DNA of 64,000 nt, from NCBI GenBank assembly GCA_017744715.1, contig JAGIAT010000003.1, positions 62,001-126,000 of the forward strand. The letters run 5' to 3'. The notes under the pieces are model-generated. The model was not told the DNA's origin. It saw nothing but the letters and a program-made list of their open reading frames with translations, and made no database searches. Position numbers and translations under genes: made by a program. Below, one piece after another: positions 26,855 to 34,226 of this stretch (its first letter is position 1; the number at the start of each line of letters is the position of its first letter). Origin of the DNA: Niabella sp. Its GTDB lineage: Bacteria; Bacteroidota; Bacteroidia; Chitinophagales; Chitinophagaceae.

Positions 26855-27859
26855 ATGCAAAAGAACAACTACAACGGAGCCCTGCAACAACCAATGGGCT
26901 CCGGTTTTGGCAAAACATCTACCTCCCGTGAGGTAATCGAAGGCATCGATCTTACCGGTAACGTTGCAATTGTTACCGGAGGCAATACGGGCATCGGCCT
27001 GGAAACAGCAAAAACCCTGGCAGCAGCAGGCGCCACCGTTATAGTACCCGCAAGAGATATTGAAAAGGCGAAAAAGAACCTCAGTGGGATGGCCAATATC
27101 GAACTCGGGTCAATGGACCTTGCGGATCCGTTGTCGATTGATGCCTTTGCCCAACAGTTCCTCGATTCCGGGAGACCGCTTCATCTGCTGATCAATAACG
27201 CAGGCATTATGTGGGTTCCCCTGCGAAGAGACCAGCGGGGCATTGAATCGCAGCTTGCGATCAACTACCTGGCCCCCTTTCAGCTTACGGCCCGGTTGTG
27301 GCCCGCGTTAAAAAAAGCCGGATCGGCGCGGGTGGTCAATGTTTCTTCCCATGGTCATCAGTTTGCACCGTTCAATTTTGAAGATCCCAACTTTCTGCAC
27401 CGGGAATATGAAACCCTGCTGGGCTATGGTCAGTCTAAAACGGCAGTCAACCTGTTTTCGCTTGAGCTCGACAACCGGTCCAGGAATTATGGAGTGCGGG
27501 CTTACTCGCTGCATCCCGGTTCCATCAACGGCACGGAACTCGCCCGGGAAGCTCCGCTTGAATTATTTCAGCAACTGGGATTCCTGGATGCCGGCGGAAA
27601 CCTGCTCCCGCAGGTAGCAGCATCGCTCAAAACGATTCCGCAGGGAGCAGCCACTACGGTTTGGTGCGCTACCAGCCCCCTGCTCAACGATACCGGGGGC
27701 GTTTATTGTGAAGACGCAGATATTGCAGCACTGGCTGCCGATTCATCTGCTCCCGGCGGTGTAAAAGCCTATTCCCTGGATGCGGTTGCTGCAAAGCAGC
27801 TGTGGGCGCTTAGCGAAACACTAACCGGCATAAAATTTCAATTTACAGATCACCATTAA
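26855..27859 (+). CDS. Short-chain dehydrogenase/reductase (long form)
   Basis: A 334-residue SDR. NAD(P)-binding motif TGGNTGIGLETAK (about 42-54), DLADPLS, NNAGIM, the catalytic Ser in VVNVSSHGH and YGQSKTAVN (YxxxK). It is longer than classical SDRs and resembles the WW-domain oxidoreductase-like/retinol-dehydrogenase-like type. The start at 26855 gives MQKNNYNGALQQ and follows the promoter box by 22 bases. The second SDR gene begins 11 bases after the stop, so the pair is an operon. Confidence 0.88.
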   Translation: MQKNNYNGALQQPMGSGFGKTSTSREVIEGIDLTGNVAIVTGGNTGIGLETAKTLAAAGATVIVPARDIEKAKKNLSGMANIELGSMDLADPLSIDAFAQQFLDSGRPLHLLINNAGIMWVPLRRDQRGIESQLAINYLAPFQLTARLWPALKKAGSARVVNVSSHGHQFAPFNFEDPNFLHREYETLLGYGQSKTAVNLFSLELDNRSRNYGVRAYSLHPGSINGTELAREAPLELFQQLGFLDAGGNLLPQVAASLKTIPQGAATTVWCATSPLLNDTGGVYCEDADIAALAADSSAPGGVKAYSLDAVAAKQLWALSETLTGIKFQFTDHH

Positions 27860-27870
27860 ATCAATATAAC

Positions 27871-28599
27871 ATGGGTACTTTTAAAAATAAAACCGCGGTA
27901 ATCACCGGTGGTAACAGCGGCATCGGGTATGCCACCGCCAAAAAATTACAGGCCCTGGGCGCCACAGTCATCATCACAGGCAGAAGAAAAGCAGCAGTGG
28001 AAAAAGCCGCTTCCGAATTACAGGTAACAGGCATCACCGCCGACCAATCCAGCCTGGCAGACATCAGCAAGCTGGCGTCAACGATTGAAGCACAATTTGG
28101 TCCGATAGATATCCTGCTCATCAACGCGGGCATTACAAAATTTGCACCCGTGTCGGCTATGCGGGAAGCCGTCTTTGATGAAATCATGAACGTAAACTTT
28201 AAAGGCGCCTATTTTACGCTAAGCAAATGCATTCCACTCCTTAGGAACGGAGCTTCCGTTATCCTGTTATCCTCCACATCAGCCACCATCTCCCCACAAA
28301 GTGCATCCGTGTACGCCGCCAGCAAGGCCGCGCTCAACGCCGTGATGAAAATTGCGGCACTGGAACTGGCCCCGCGCGGCATCCGTGTAAACGCGGTGAG
28401 CCCCGGTCCTGTAGCTACTGCAATCATGGATAAGATCGGGCTGAACGAAGACCTGCAAGCGCAGCTGATCCACAGCGTTCCCCTGGGCCGGCTGGGCGAG
28501 CCCGGTGAAGTAGCGGATCTGATCGCTTACCTGGCCGGCGACAGTGCCTCCTTTATTACGGGTGCTAACCTGCTGGTTGATGGCGGACAATCCATTTAA
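27871..28599 (+). CDS. Classical short-chain dehydrogenase/reductase
   Basis: A 242-residue SDR: TGGNSGIGYATAKKL (about 12-26), DQSSLADIS, INAGITKFAP, SSTSATIS with the catalytic Ser, YAASKAALNAV (YxxxK), NAVSPGPVATAIM, then LGRLGEPGEVADLIAYL and LLVDGGQSI at the end. It looks like a 3-oxoacyl-ACP reductase-type enzyme, but the substrate cannot be deduced. It is co-transcribed with the preceding SDR gene. An AraC gene follows after 68 bases with its own promoter box. Confidence 0.9.
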   Translation: MGTFKNKTAVITGGNSGIGYATAKKLQALGATVIITGRRKAAVEKAASELQVTGITADQSSLADISKLASTIEAQFGPIDILLINAGITKFAPVSAMREAVFDEIMNVNFKGAYFTLSKCIPLLRNGASVILLSSTSATISPQSASVYAASKAALNAVMKIAALELAPRGIRVNAVSPGPVATAIMDKIGLNEDLQAQLIHSVPLGRLGEPGEVADLIAYLAGDSASFITGANLLVDGGQSI

Positions 28600-28619
28600 C
28601 AAAACTGCAGGTTCTGATC

Positions 28620-28627
28620 TATTTTTG
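28620..28627 (+). promoter_or_regulatory. Candidate -7 box of AraC gene 28668
   Basis: TATTTTTG matches TAnnTTTG. A TTTA at 28595-28598 is a weak -33 candidate at 21 bases. The implied start near 28633 leaves a 35-base leader to the ATG at 28668, but only about 11 bases to the ATG at 28644. Confidence 0.5.
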
Positions 28628-28667
28628 CAATCACTTATTCCCAATGGGGAAATATAAAAAACAGGTA

Positions 28668-29486
28668 ATGGAGTATACAGCAAAATATATTACACCCGAT
28701 ATTAAACTATCCTGCTACGAGGACCGTTTTTTCAAGTCGGACATTTTGTTCGACCAGCATATGCTGATCTGGTTTATTTCCGGTGAAACCAAGATCGTTC
28801 AGGCCGACGCTACCTATTTCTTTAAAAAGGGCGATATATTTTTAATCCCCCGGAACCAGCTGGCTACCATCATCAATTACCCGAAAGACGGACAGCCGCA
28901 TAAAACCGTGGTGATGCATCTGACCACAGAGCGGCTAAAGGCCTACTATGCAACATTAAAGATCCGGCCAACGGCACCGGCATCGCCAAAGATTCTTTGC
29001 TACAATAACCATCCGCTGCTCGCAAGCTGCCTGTCTTCCTTAATTCCATATTTTGAAATGCAGACACTTCCTGAAGACCTTGCCACACTGAAAATAACAG
29101 AAGCGATCAGTATCCTCCGGACTATCGACAACAGTCTGGACAATGTACTGGCAAATTTTGAAGAACCTGGAAAGATCAGTTTAACCGATTATATGGAAAA
29201 GCATTTCATGTTTAACCTGCCCATAGAAAGGTTTGGTTACCTTACCGGAAGAAGTCTCACTACCTTTAAGCGCGATTTTAAAAAAGCATTCAATGCCACC
29301 CCGCAACGCTGGCTTACACAAAAGCGACTGGAGCTGGCGCATTACCAGTTTGTGGAGAAGAAAAAAAAGCCCATTGATGTTTGCTATGAGGTGGGCTTTG
29401 AAAACCTCTCGCATTTTTCCTATGCTTTTAAGAAGCATTTCGGGTATGCGCCCACTGCGTTGCTGATGAACGGGCCGGCGCTATAG
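28668..29486 (+). CDS. AraC-family regulator with cupin-like N-terminal domain
   Basis: A 272-residue regulator. The N-terminal domain has LIWFISGETKIVQADATYFFKKGDIFLIPRNQ, an AraC-type cupin-like sensing fold. The C-terminal HTH domain includes LPIERFGYLTGRSLTTFKRDFKKAF and DVCYEVGFENLSHFSYAFKKHFG. Two starts are possible (28644 and 28668); the second fits the nearby promoter box better. It directly follows the SDR pair, so that pair has AraC regulators on both sides. Confidence 0.88.
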   Translation: MEYTAKYITPDIKLSCYEDRFFKSDILFDQHMLIWFISGETKIVQADATYFFKKGDIFLIPRNQLATIINYPKDGQPHKTVVMHLTTERLKAYYATLKIRPTAPASPKILCYNNHPLLASCLSSLIPYFEMQTLPEDLATLKITEAISILRTIDNSLDNVLANFEEPGKISLTDYMEKHFMFNLPIERFGYLTGRSLTTFKRDFKKAFNATPQRWLTQKRLELAHYQFVEKKKKPIDVCYEVGFENLSHFSYAFKKHFGYAPTALLMNGPAL

Positions 29487-29488
29487 CC

Positions 29489-29506
29489 CATCAATTCCGA
29501 TTGATG
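29489..29506. terminator. Stem-loop between convergent genes
   Basis: CATCAAT (29489-29495) pairs with ATTGATG (29500-29506) around TCCG. There is no T run, so it is at best a weak terminator between the AraC and antiporter genes. Confidence 0.35.
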
Positions 29507-29590
29507 CATACCCGGCATGCTGCACTGTTCCGGGCAGGCTGAAACAACGTCTCCGGAAACAGCGCAACGCATGTATGACCGTTTACGCAG

Positions 29591-31162
29591 CTAAGACAAT
29601 TTCAGTTTTTCTTCCTCCAGGTCCAGCTGCATAAGCTGGCGGCGGATTACTTCTTCATCTGTTTTGAGGTCTTTATTCCATTCATGCAGCCAGTCCCGCT
29701 GCTTATCCAGCATTTCCAGGTATACGTTCCGGCAAACGATATTCAGTTGTTCATTGCCGCTGAGTTCCTTTTTTTGCTTCCAGGCCTGGGCTATTTTCTG
29801 CAGGGCGGGCTGTGTATCCAATTCAACGGCATAATGCTGCCGGAGGTATGCGAGGCTTTGGTCTGCCAGTTTCTGACTGAGCATTTTATGTTCCGCTTCG
29901 TGCGAAGGATGATGGTCCGGGTCTTCCAGCTGCAGCAATGTTATAAACCAGGGCATGGTTAATCCCTGAACCACCAGCGTAAGCAATATAACAACAAACG
30001 TAATGAAGAGGATCAGGTTCCGTTGCGGAAAAGGGATGGTTGTTCCGGTGATCATAACCGGTATAGACAGGGCGGCTGCCAGCGACACCACTCCGCGCAT
30101 ACCGGACCAGCCAAAGATAAAGGGGCCCTTCCAGTTTCGCGGTGCCCCGGCCGTAGTGATATACCGGCTGATAAAAATGGTAAAGGCGATGGCTCCGTAT
30201 GCCGATAACAGGCGCCCTGCAATTAATACAACGGTGATCAGCACACCATAACCAATGGCCTCCTTCATACTCACTGCACCAAGCCCGCTGGAAATTGCCG
30301 GCAGTGCCAGTCCGATCAGCATAAATACCAATCCGTTTAACACAAAACCCAGGGCAGACCAGACACTGGTAACCCGCAGCCGGCTGCTGCTGTTCATAAT
30401 CCGGTGCTGGTGCGTAGACAGGAATAAACCGCCGCTTACAACCGCCAGCACGCCCGATACATGTATAGACTCCGCTGCCAGGTACATGGCGTAAGGCGCC
30501 AGCAGGGTAAATACCAGGTCGATGTTTACATCCGTAGGCAGCCAGCGGTGCAGAAGGTAAAACACCAGGGCAACGGCCAGCCCGATGGCAATGCCGCCCA
30601 GTATCACCCCAAAAAAGCTGAACGCAGCATCCCGGAACACAAAGTGGCCGGTTTCCACCGCAATCAATGCAAACCGGAATACGATCAAACTGGAGGCATC
30701 GTTTAAAAGGCTTTCTCCTTCAATGATCGCTTCCAGCGATTTGGGCACTTTTACCGATTTCATGATCGCAGCCGCACTTACGGCATCCGGAGGCGATACA
30801 ATACCGCCCAGTAAGAAGCCCAGGGCCAGGCTGAAACCCGGGATAAAACTGCTGGCCACCCAGGCTACTACCAATGAGGTGAGCAGTACGATCAGGAATG
30901 CAAAGCTGCTGATGATGCGCCGGAACCGCCAGAATTCTTTCCAGGAGGTTTGCCAGGCCGCCTCATACAAGAGGGGCGGCAGGAAGATCAGGAAAATTAA
31001 TTCGGGATTGATCTCTACCACCGGGATGGCCGGGATCAGGCTCAGGAGCAAACCGCCCAGCACCAGCACAATCGGATAGGCTACACGGATACGCTTTGCC
31101 AGCATGATCAGTAACATGATGAACAAAACCAGCAGGAGGTAAAAAGGAAACTGATGTAACAT
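29591..31162 (-). CDS. Na+/H+ antiporter, CPA1/NhaP type
   Basis: A 523-residue transporter with about 11-12 membrane segments in residues 1-400. GGIVSPPDAVSAAAIMK carries the ion-binding Asp motif, and IIEGESLLNDASSLIVFR the conserved acidic/Asn pair of CPA1 proteins. IFGWSGMRGVVSLAAALSIP is also typical. A cytoplasmic tail of about 120 residues (charged, Gln/Leu-rich) follows and may regulate the pump. It exchanges Na+ or K+ for H+ for pH and salt homeostasis. It is monocistronic, convergent with an AraC gene. Confidence 0.93.
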   Translation of the reverse strand: MLHQFPFYLLLVLFIMLLIMLAKRIRVAYPIVLVLGGLLLSLIPAIPVVEINPELIFLIFLPPLLYEAAWQTSWKEFWRFRRIISSFAFLIVLLTSLVVAWVASSFIPGFSLALGFLLGGIVSPPDAVSAAAIMKSVKVPKSLEAIIEGESLLNDASSLIVFRFALIAVETGHFVFRDAAFSFFGVILGGIAIGLAVALVFYLLHRWLPTDVNIDLVFTLLAPYAMYLAAESIHVSGVLAVVSGGLFLSTHQHRIMNSSSRLRVTSVWSALGFVLNGLVFMLIGLALPAISSGLGAVSMKEAIGYGVLITVVLIAGRLLSAYGAIAFTIFISRYITTAGAPRNWKGPFIFGWSGMRGVVSLAAALSIPVMITGTTIPFPQRNLILFITFVVILLTLVVQGLTMPWFITLLQLEDPDHHPSHEAEHKMLSQKLADQSLAYLRQHYAVELDTQPALQKIAQAWKQKKELSGNEQLNIVCRNVYLEMLDKQRDWLHEWNKDLKTDEEVIRRQLMQLDLEEEKLKLS

Positions 31163-31325
31163 GCACTGAATCTACAAAAAACCGGGGAAACGAACACGAA
31201 GAACCCATTTTTCGTACTACCGCACCATGCAGGCAAGGGCGCCTGAACTATTTCAGGGGTCCGGTATGGTTCCGGCTATGTATGATTACAACCTATGCGG
31301 CTCCGATCCTGCTGATGGCCCCGGG

Positions 31326-31439
31326 TTATCGCCTCAACAACTTATAGATGGCAAAACCCACCGCCATCAGTACAACCAGGCATATTGCAGACCAGGCAAA
31401 ATAAGAAAAAGAAGGGGCAAGCAAATAAACAAAATCCAT
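31326..31439 (-). CDS. Possible 37-residue single-span membrane protein
   Basis: A short frame, MDFVYLLAPSFSYFAWSAICL and onward, with one hydrophobic span (about 5-33) and a basic end KLLRR, a classic small membrane protein layout with positive-inside topology. It lies 163 bases upstream of the antiporter start on the same strand. There is no Shine-Dalgarno-like site, but that is normal in this phylum. It may be a regulator or subunit of the antiporter; no family is recognised. Confidence 0.45.
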   Translation of the reverse strand: MDFVYLLAPSFSYFAWSAICLVVLMAVGFAIYKLLRR

Positions 31440-31594
31440 AATTTCCTTTCCGCTAAATTAAGCAATACCTGGATACGATCCGCGCGATATTACCCACGGA
31501 GGCTTCGGCTTCATTTCCGGGCAATATGGCGACAAAAGCGGGCATTTCATCGAATAAATTCAAAAGGGGATAAAATCCGTACTACTTTTATCAC

Positions 31595-31659
31595 GGTTTA
31601 GAGGGCTTAAGAGGGCTGCAAGATCTTTCCAGATCATCGTATTCCCTCTTATTTTTTTA
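31595..31659 (+). ncRNA. Candidate small RNA, copy 2 of the GTTTAGAGGGCT family
   Basis: Starts GGTTTAGAGGGCTTAAGAGG. A perfect 7-bp outer stem AAGAGGG/CCCTCTT precedes ATTTTTTTAT, and an inner 5-bp hairpin GATCT-TTCC-AGATC is better formed than in copy 1 (21672). The block CATTTCATCGAATA lies 39 bases upstream of the GG, and its counterpart lies 50 bases upstream in copy 1, an 11-base (one-turn) difference. Located between the antiporter start and a receiver gene. Confidence 0.5.
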
Positions 31660-31762
31660 TCCCCTTCCCAGGCCCAAACCGTTGCCGCAGCACGTATTCA
31701 AAAAAAGTCATTTCATTATTGTACCCGGATCCTTATACCCGGTAAGCCGTTGATCTGTTTTT

Positions 31763-31970
31763 TCAGGTATACTCCGCAGGCACAACCAGTGGCTTCCCGT
31801 ACGCATTAAAAGCGGTTACACCGGTAATCACACCACGTTTTACCCAGGCTGTAAAATCAAACGGCCAGAACACCGCTGCTGATTATTGGGAACCTGCCAC
31901 CCTGATGGCTAAAGGATGTATCCGGGGTTACCCGTTCAGTAATGTTATAGTTGTAACTGCGGATTTTCAC
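31763..31970 (-). pseudogene. Possible remnant of a protein C-terminus, frameshifted
   Basis: Two minus-strand frames read as one coding-like sequence after a single frameshift: VKIRSYNYNITERVTPDTSF, then HQGGRFP, shifting to SAAVFWPFDFTAWVKRGVI and TGVTAFNAYGKPLVVPAEYT before a TGA at 31763-31765. Its upstream end overlaps the stop of the receiver gene. It may be the decayed tail of a lost enzyme. No family is recognised, and chance coding-like sequence cannot be excluded. Confidence 0.3.
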
Positions 31971-32494
31971 GCGGTCCGGTAGTTCCCGGATTCATTAATT
32001 GACTGGATGGTATGTAACAGGTTCCTGTTTTCTGTTTTTGAGAAAATAGCGACCACATTGCTCTTCAGCATTTCCTTTTTCATATGCTCATCCTCGCTGG
32101 ATGTATAGCCAAAGACCTTGATCGTTGGAAAGCGTTGCGACAGGCGTTTTGCAGTAGACAGTCCGTTCATTACCGGCATTTCCAGATCCAGGATACAGAT
32201 ATCCGGAAGCATGGCGGAGGTTTCGATCTGGCGGATCAGGTCCTGCCCGTTATATGCAAGGCATACCAGCTCCAGGGCCGCATTCCGGTTGATCAGCAAT
32301 CCCCAGATCTTGTGCTGGATGACACTGTCATCAGCGATAGCAATCGTGATCTTTTTTGATGCATGCCGTTCATCGTCTGAAAGACCGGCCCGATCATCCG
32401 ATGGACGATTCCGTTCATTTTTATAAAAATCCGTCTTCCCGTTTTTGCCCTGCAATAGCGATGCCGATACTTCCTCTTCTTTTTGTATATCCAT
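31967..32494 (-). CDS. Receiver-only response regulator (paralog of 40222-40743)
   Basis: A 175-residue protein. The first 45 residues are charged and probably disordered (MDIQKEEEVSASLLQG). The receiver (about 48-170) has IAIADDSVIQHKIWGLL with the acidic pair, the phospho-Asp in CILDLEMPVMNG, Thr/Ser in GYTSSED and Lys in FSKTENR. No output domain is present, so it acts by protein contact or feeds a phosphorelay. The paralog at 40222-40743 shares most of the receiver, and the 40 bases before the start codon are nearly identical too. No histidine kinase is adjacent. Confidence 0.88.
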   Translation of the reverse strand: MDIQKEEEVSASLLQGKNGKTDFYKNERNRPSDDRAGLSDDERHASKKITIAIADDSVIQHKIWGLLINRNAALELVCLAYNGQDLIRQIETSAMLPDICILDLEMPVMNGLSTAKRLSQRFPTIKVFGYTSSEDEHMKKEMLKSNVVAIFSKTENRNLLHTIQSINESGNYRTA

Positions 32495-32610
32495 TTTTAC
32501 AAAACTTATAGGGTTATAACCTGATCATAACCATTTGAATGCGGCGCATTGTCGCATACATTTAAAACTACTGATTTAGGGGGCAAGAACGGGGGCTGCT
32601 GAAAAATGAC
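32495..32610 (-). repeat. Leader duplicated upstream of the two receiver genes
   Basis: The first 40 bases upstream of the start codon differ from the region upstream of 40743 at only two positions (including ACAAAACTT and AACCTGATCATAACC). A weaker match continues through GATTTAGG and AAGAACGG. The gene and its control region were therefore duplicated together. Confidence 0.65.
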
Positions 32611-32736
32611 TGCCGGATTGTAGGGTCCAATCGCCTTATGCACTCCCCTTGAGCGTTTACACCGGATACCATGCAAAAATCGTACCTGTAGTGGGGTTTC
32701 CGGGATATTTCTATAGCAGCATTCACCGGCAAACAG

Positions 32737-32764
32737 CAAAAAGGGGCACCCAATGGGGTACCCC
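32737..32764 (-). terminator. Rho-independent terminator
   Basis: GGGG-C-ACCC (32743-32751), loop AATG, GGGT-A-CCCC (32756-32764); on the minus strand it is followed by TTTTT. It lies about 110 bases downstream of the 32876-33106 gene and can end that transcript. No other gene lies in 32495-32875. Confidence 0.75.
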
Positions 32765-32875
32765 TGTCTTTAAAACTGCACAAAAGCAATCAACCTGTAA
32801 TTACCGCCTGCACCGGCTATATACCAGAACCGGAGCGCGGCGGCCACGGGTAGCGGTAATCTGTTTTATCAACTG

Positions 32876-33106
32876 CTATCCTGTAATGGAAATAATTCCG
32901 TTGTTTACCAGGTCCGATACAAAATCACTAACGGTTGCGGTATTCAACTGTATGTTTTCAAACAGCCATTTCCGCTTTTTATACCCTTCCATAAAATCGA
33001 AAATATCCCGGGATGATTCCGGATCATGCCGGCGCATCCATTCGATCAGTGCTGTTTCGGAACGGAACCTGGCCTTCTTATCCCGGTTATGAAAATGTAC
33101 CTTCAT
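32876..33106 (-). CDS. Small protein of unknown function
   Basis: A 76-residue soluble protein, MKVHFHNRDKKARFRSETAL then IEWMRRHDPESSRDIFDFME and LVNNGIISITG. It is rich in charged and aromatic residues; no motif is recognised. It follows the cassette protein 33213-34208 by about 106 bases and has its own terminator downstream. It may be co-transcribed with the adhesin genes. Confidence 0.6.
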   Translation of the reverse strand: MKVHFHNRDKKARFRSETALIEWMRRHDPESSRDIFDFMEGYKKRKWLFENIQLNTATVSDFVSDLVNNGIISITG

Positions 33107-33212
33107 TATATAAACCTGCCTGTTTTAAGTAACCGACCTTTCCGGATCTCAAAAGAAGAACAAGGTCTTCTCCAAACAAAACCGTCTTATTCCTGGCTGA
33201 TGTCCGGTCTAT

Positions 33213-34208
33213 CTATTGTTTAACCGCCACCGCTACTTTGGAATATGCCCTGGTTCCTTCTTTATTTACCTGTACCAGCCGTACCAGTTGTTTGCTGTCA
33301 GACAGCTCTACTTCCTCGCGGCCCTGTTTCCTGCAGGAAATTGCCGTAAGGCCCATTCCTGTAATAAGCACCAGCATAAACAGCAGTTTATTCCTGCGGT
33401 TGAATAATAAAAATATCATTCCGGCCGCCAACAGGGTAACGCCCATCAGGCTGCCTCTTGCACCCAGTTCTTTTGTAAAACTGTATTCGAGCGGCGTATC
33501 AGAATTGCCCTGGTTATCGGTTGCCTTACTCATTACCCGGCCTACTGTTTTAAAAGTAGAATCGGCTCCCATTACCTGCACATCAAAATAATCATTATTA
33601 ACCTCCGTTGCAGTGGTCCAGTTTACCACCAGGTTATTATCTACGATTTTGGCGTCATACGACTGGAAAGCAACGGGTAAACTGCCGGTGATAACAGTGA
33701 TGGAAGATTGGCTGTTATCGTTACTTGGCAGGTTGCCCGCTGTTTGGGGTCCATTGCTGCATTTTTGCCCGTTACTTCCGCCGCCGTATTCTATTTTCGC
33801 GGTGATCAACGAAGGCCCACCGGTTTTTAAGGTGGTGGCCGTTACGTTAATATGAAATATACGGGATTCCCCGGGCATCAGCGTTCCGTCGGAGCCATTG
33901 GAAATAATAATATCCTTACCATCATTGGAACAAACGCTCCACCCCTGCGGCAGATCGCTAACCGGCGTATTGGCGGGAATGGTAAGCAGATCGGAGGGCA
34001 CGGTAAGATGCGGGCGGATCTTATACGCCGGCAGTGCCACTGCTGTTGCATTTTCATTGGCGATCTCTACCTCAATGGTGCCGGTTTGCCCCTGAACCAT
34101 TGTTCCGGGCTGCATTAAAATATTAATACTTACATCCTGTGCGGCCAGTCTGGAAGACAGCAGTACAGCCAGGATGATGATCATCATAAAATGTAATTTT
34201 TGTTTCAT
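33213..34208 (-). CDS. Secreted CARDB-like protein with the shared C-terminal cassette
   Basis: A 331-residue protein with a signal peptide (about 1-23, SSRLAAQ). Residues about 25-170 form an Ig-like region (QTGTIEVEIANENATAVALP, SLITAKIEY) like CARDB/DUF11 domains. The shared module begins at LPVAFQSYDAKIVDNNLVV and continues WTTATEVNNDYFDVQV; then come hydrophobic helix 1 (about 251-270), RRNK, helix 2 (about 275-290), Cys292 and the tail RLVQVNKEGTRAYSKV. It starts 18 bases after the giant adhesin gene, so the two are co-transcribed. The adhesin lacks the cassette, so this protein may be its membrane partner (inference). Confidence 0.75.
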   Translation of the reverse strand: MKQKLHFMMIIILAVLLSSRLAAQDVSINILMQPGTMVQGQTGTIEVEIANENATAVALPAYKIRPHLTVPSDLLTIPANTPVSDLPQGWSVCSNDGKDIIISNGSDGTLMPGESRIFHINVTATTLKTGGPSLITAKIEYGGGSNGQKCSNGPQTAGNLPSNDNSQSSITVITGSLPVAFQSYDAKIVDNNLVVNWTTATEVNNDYFDVQVMGADSTFKTVGRVMSKATDNQGNSDTPLEYSFTKELGARGSLMGVTLLAAGMIFLLFNRRNKLLFMLVLITGMGLTAISCRKQGREEVELSDSKQLVRLVQVNKEGTRAYSKVAVAVKQ

Positions 34209-34226
34209 TTCTATTCCGTTTAAAGT

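Noticed and set aside
33213..34208. Ordinary T9SS type A sorting domain in the cassette proteins
   Set aside because: The beta segments resemble T9SS-linked modules, but they are interrupted by two hydrophobic helices and the usual terminal sorting domain is missing.
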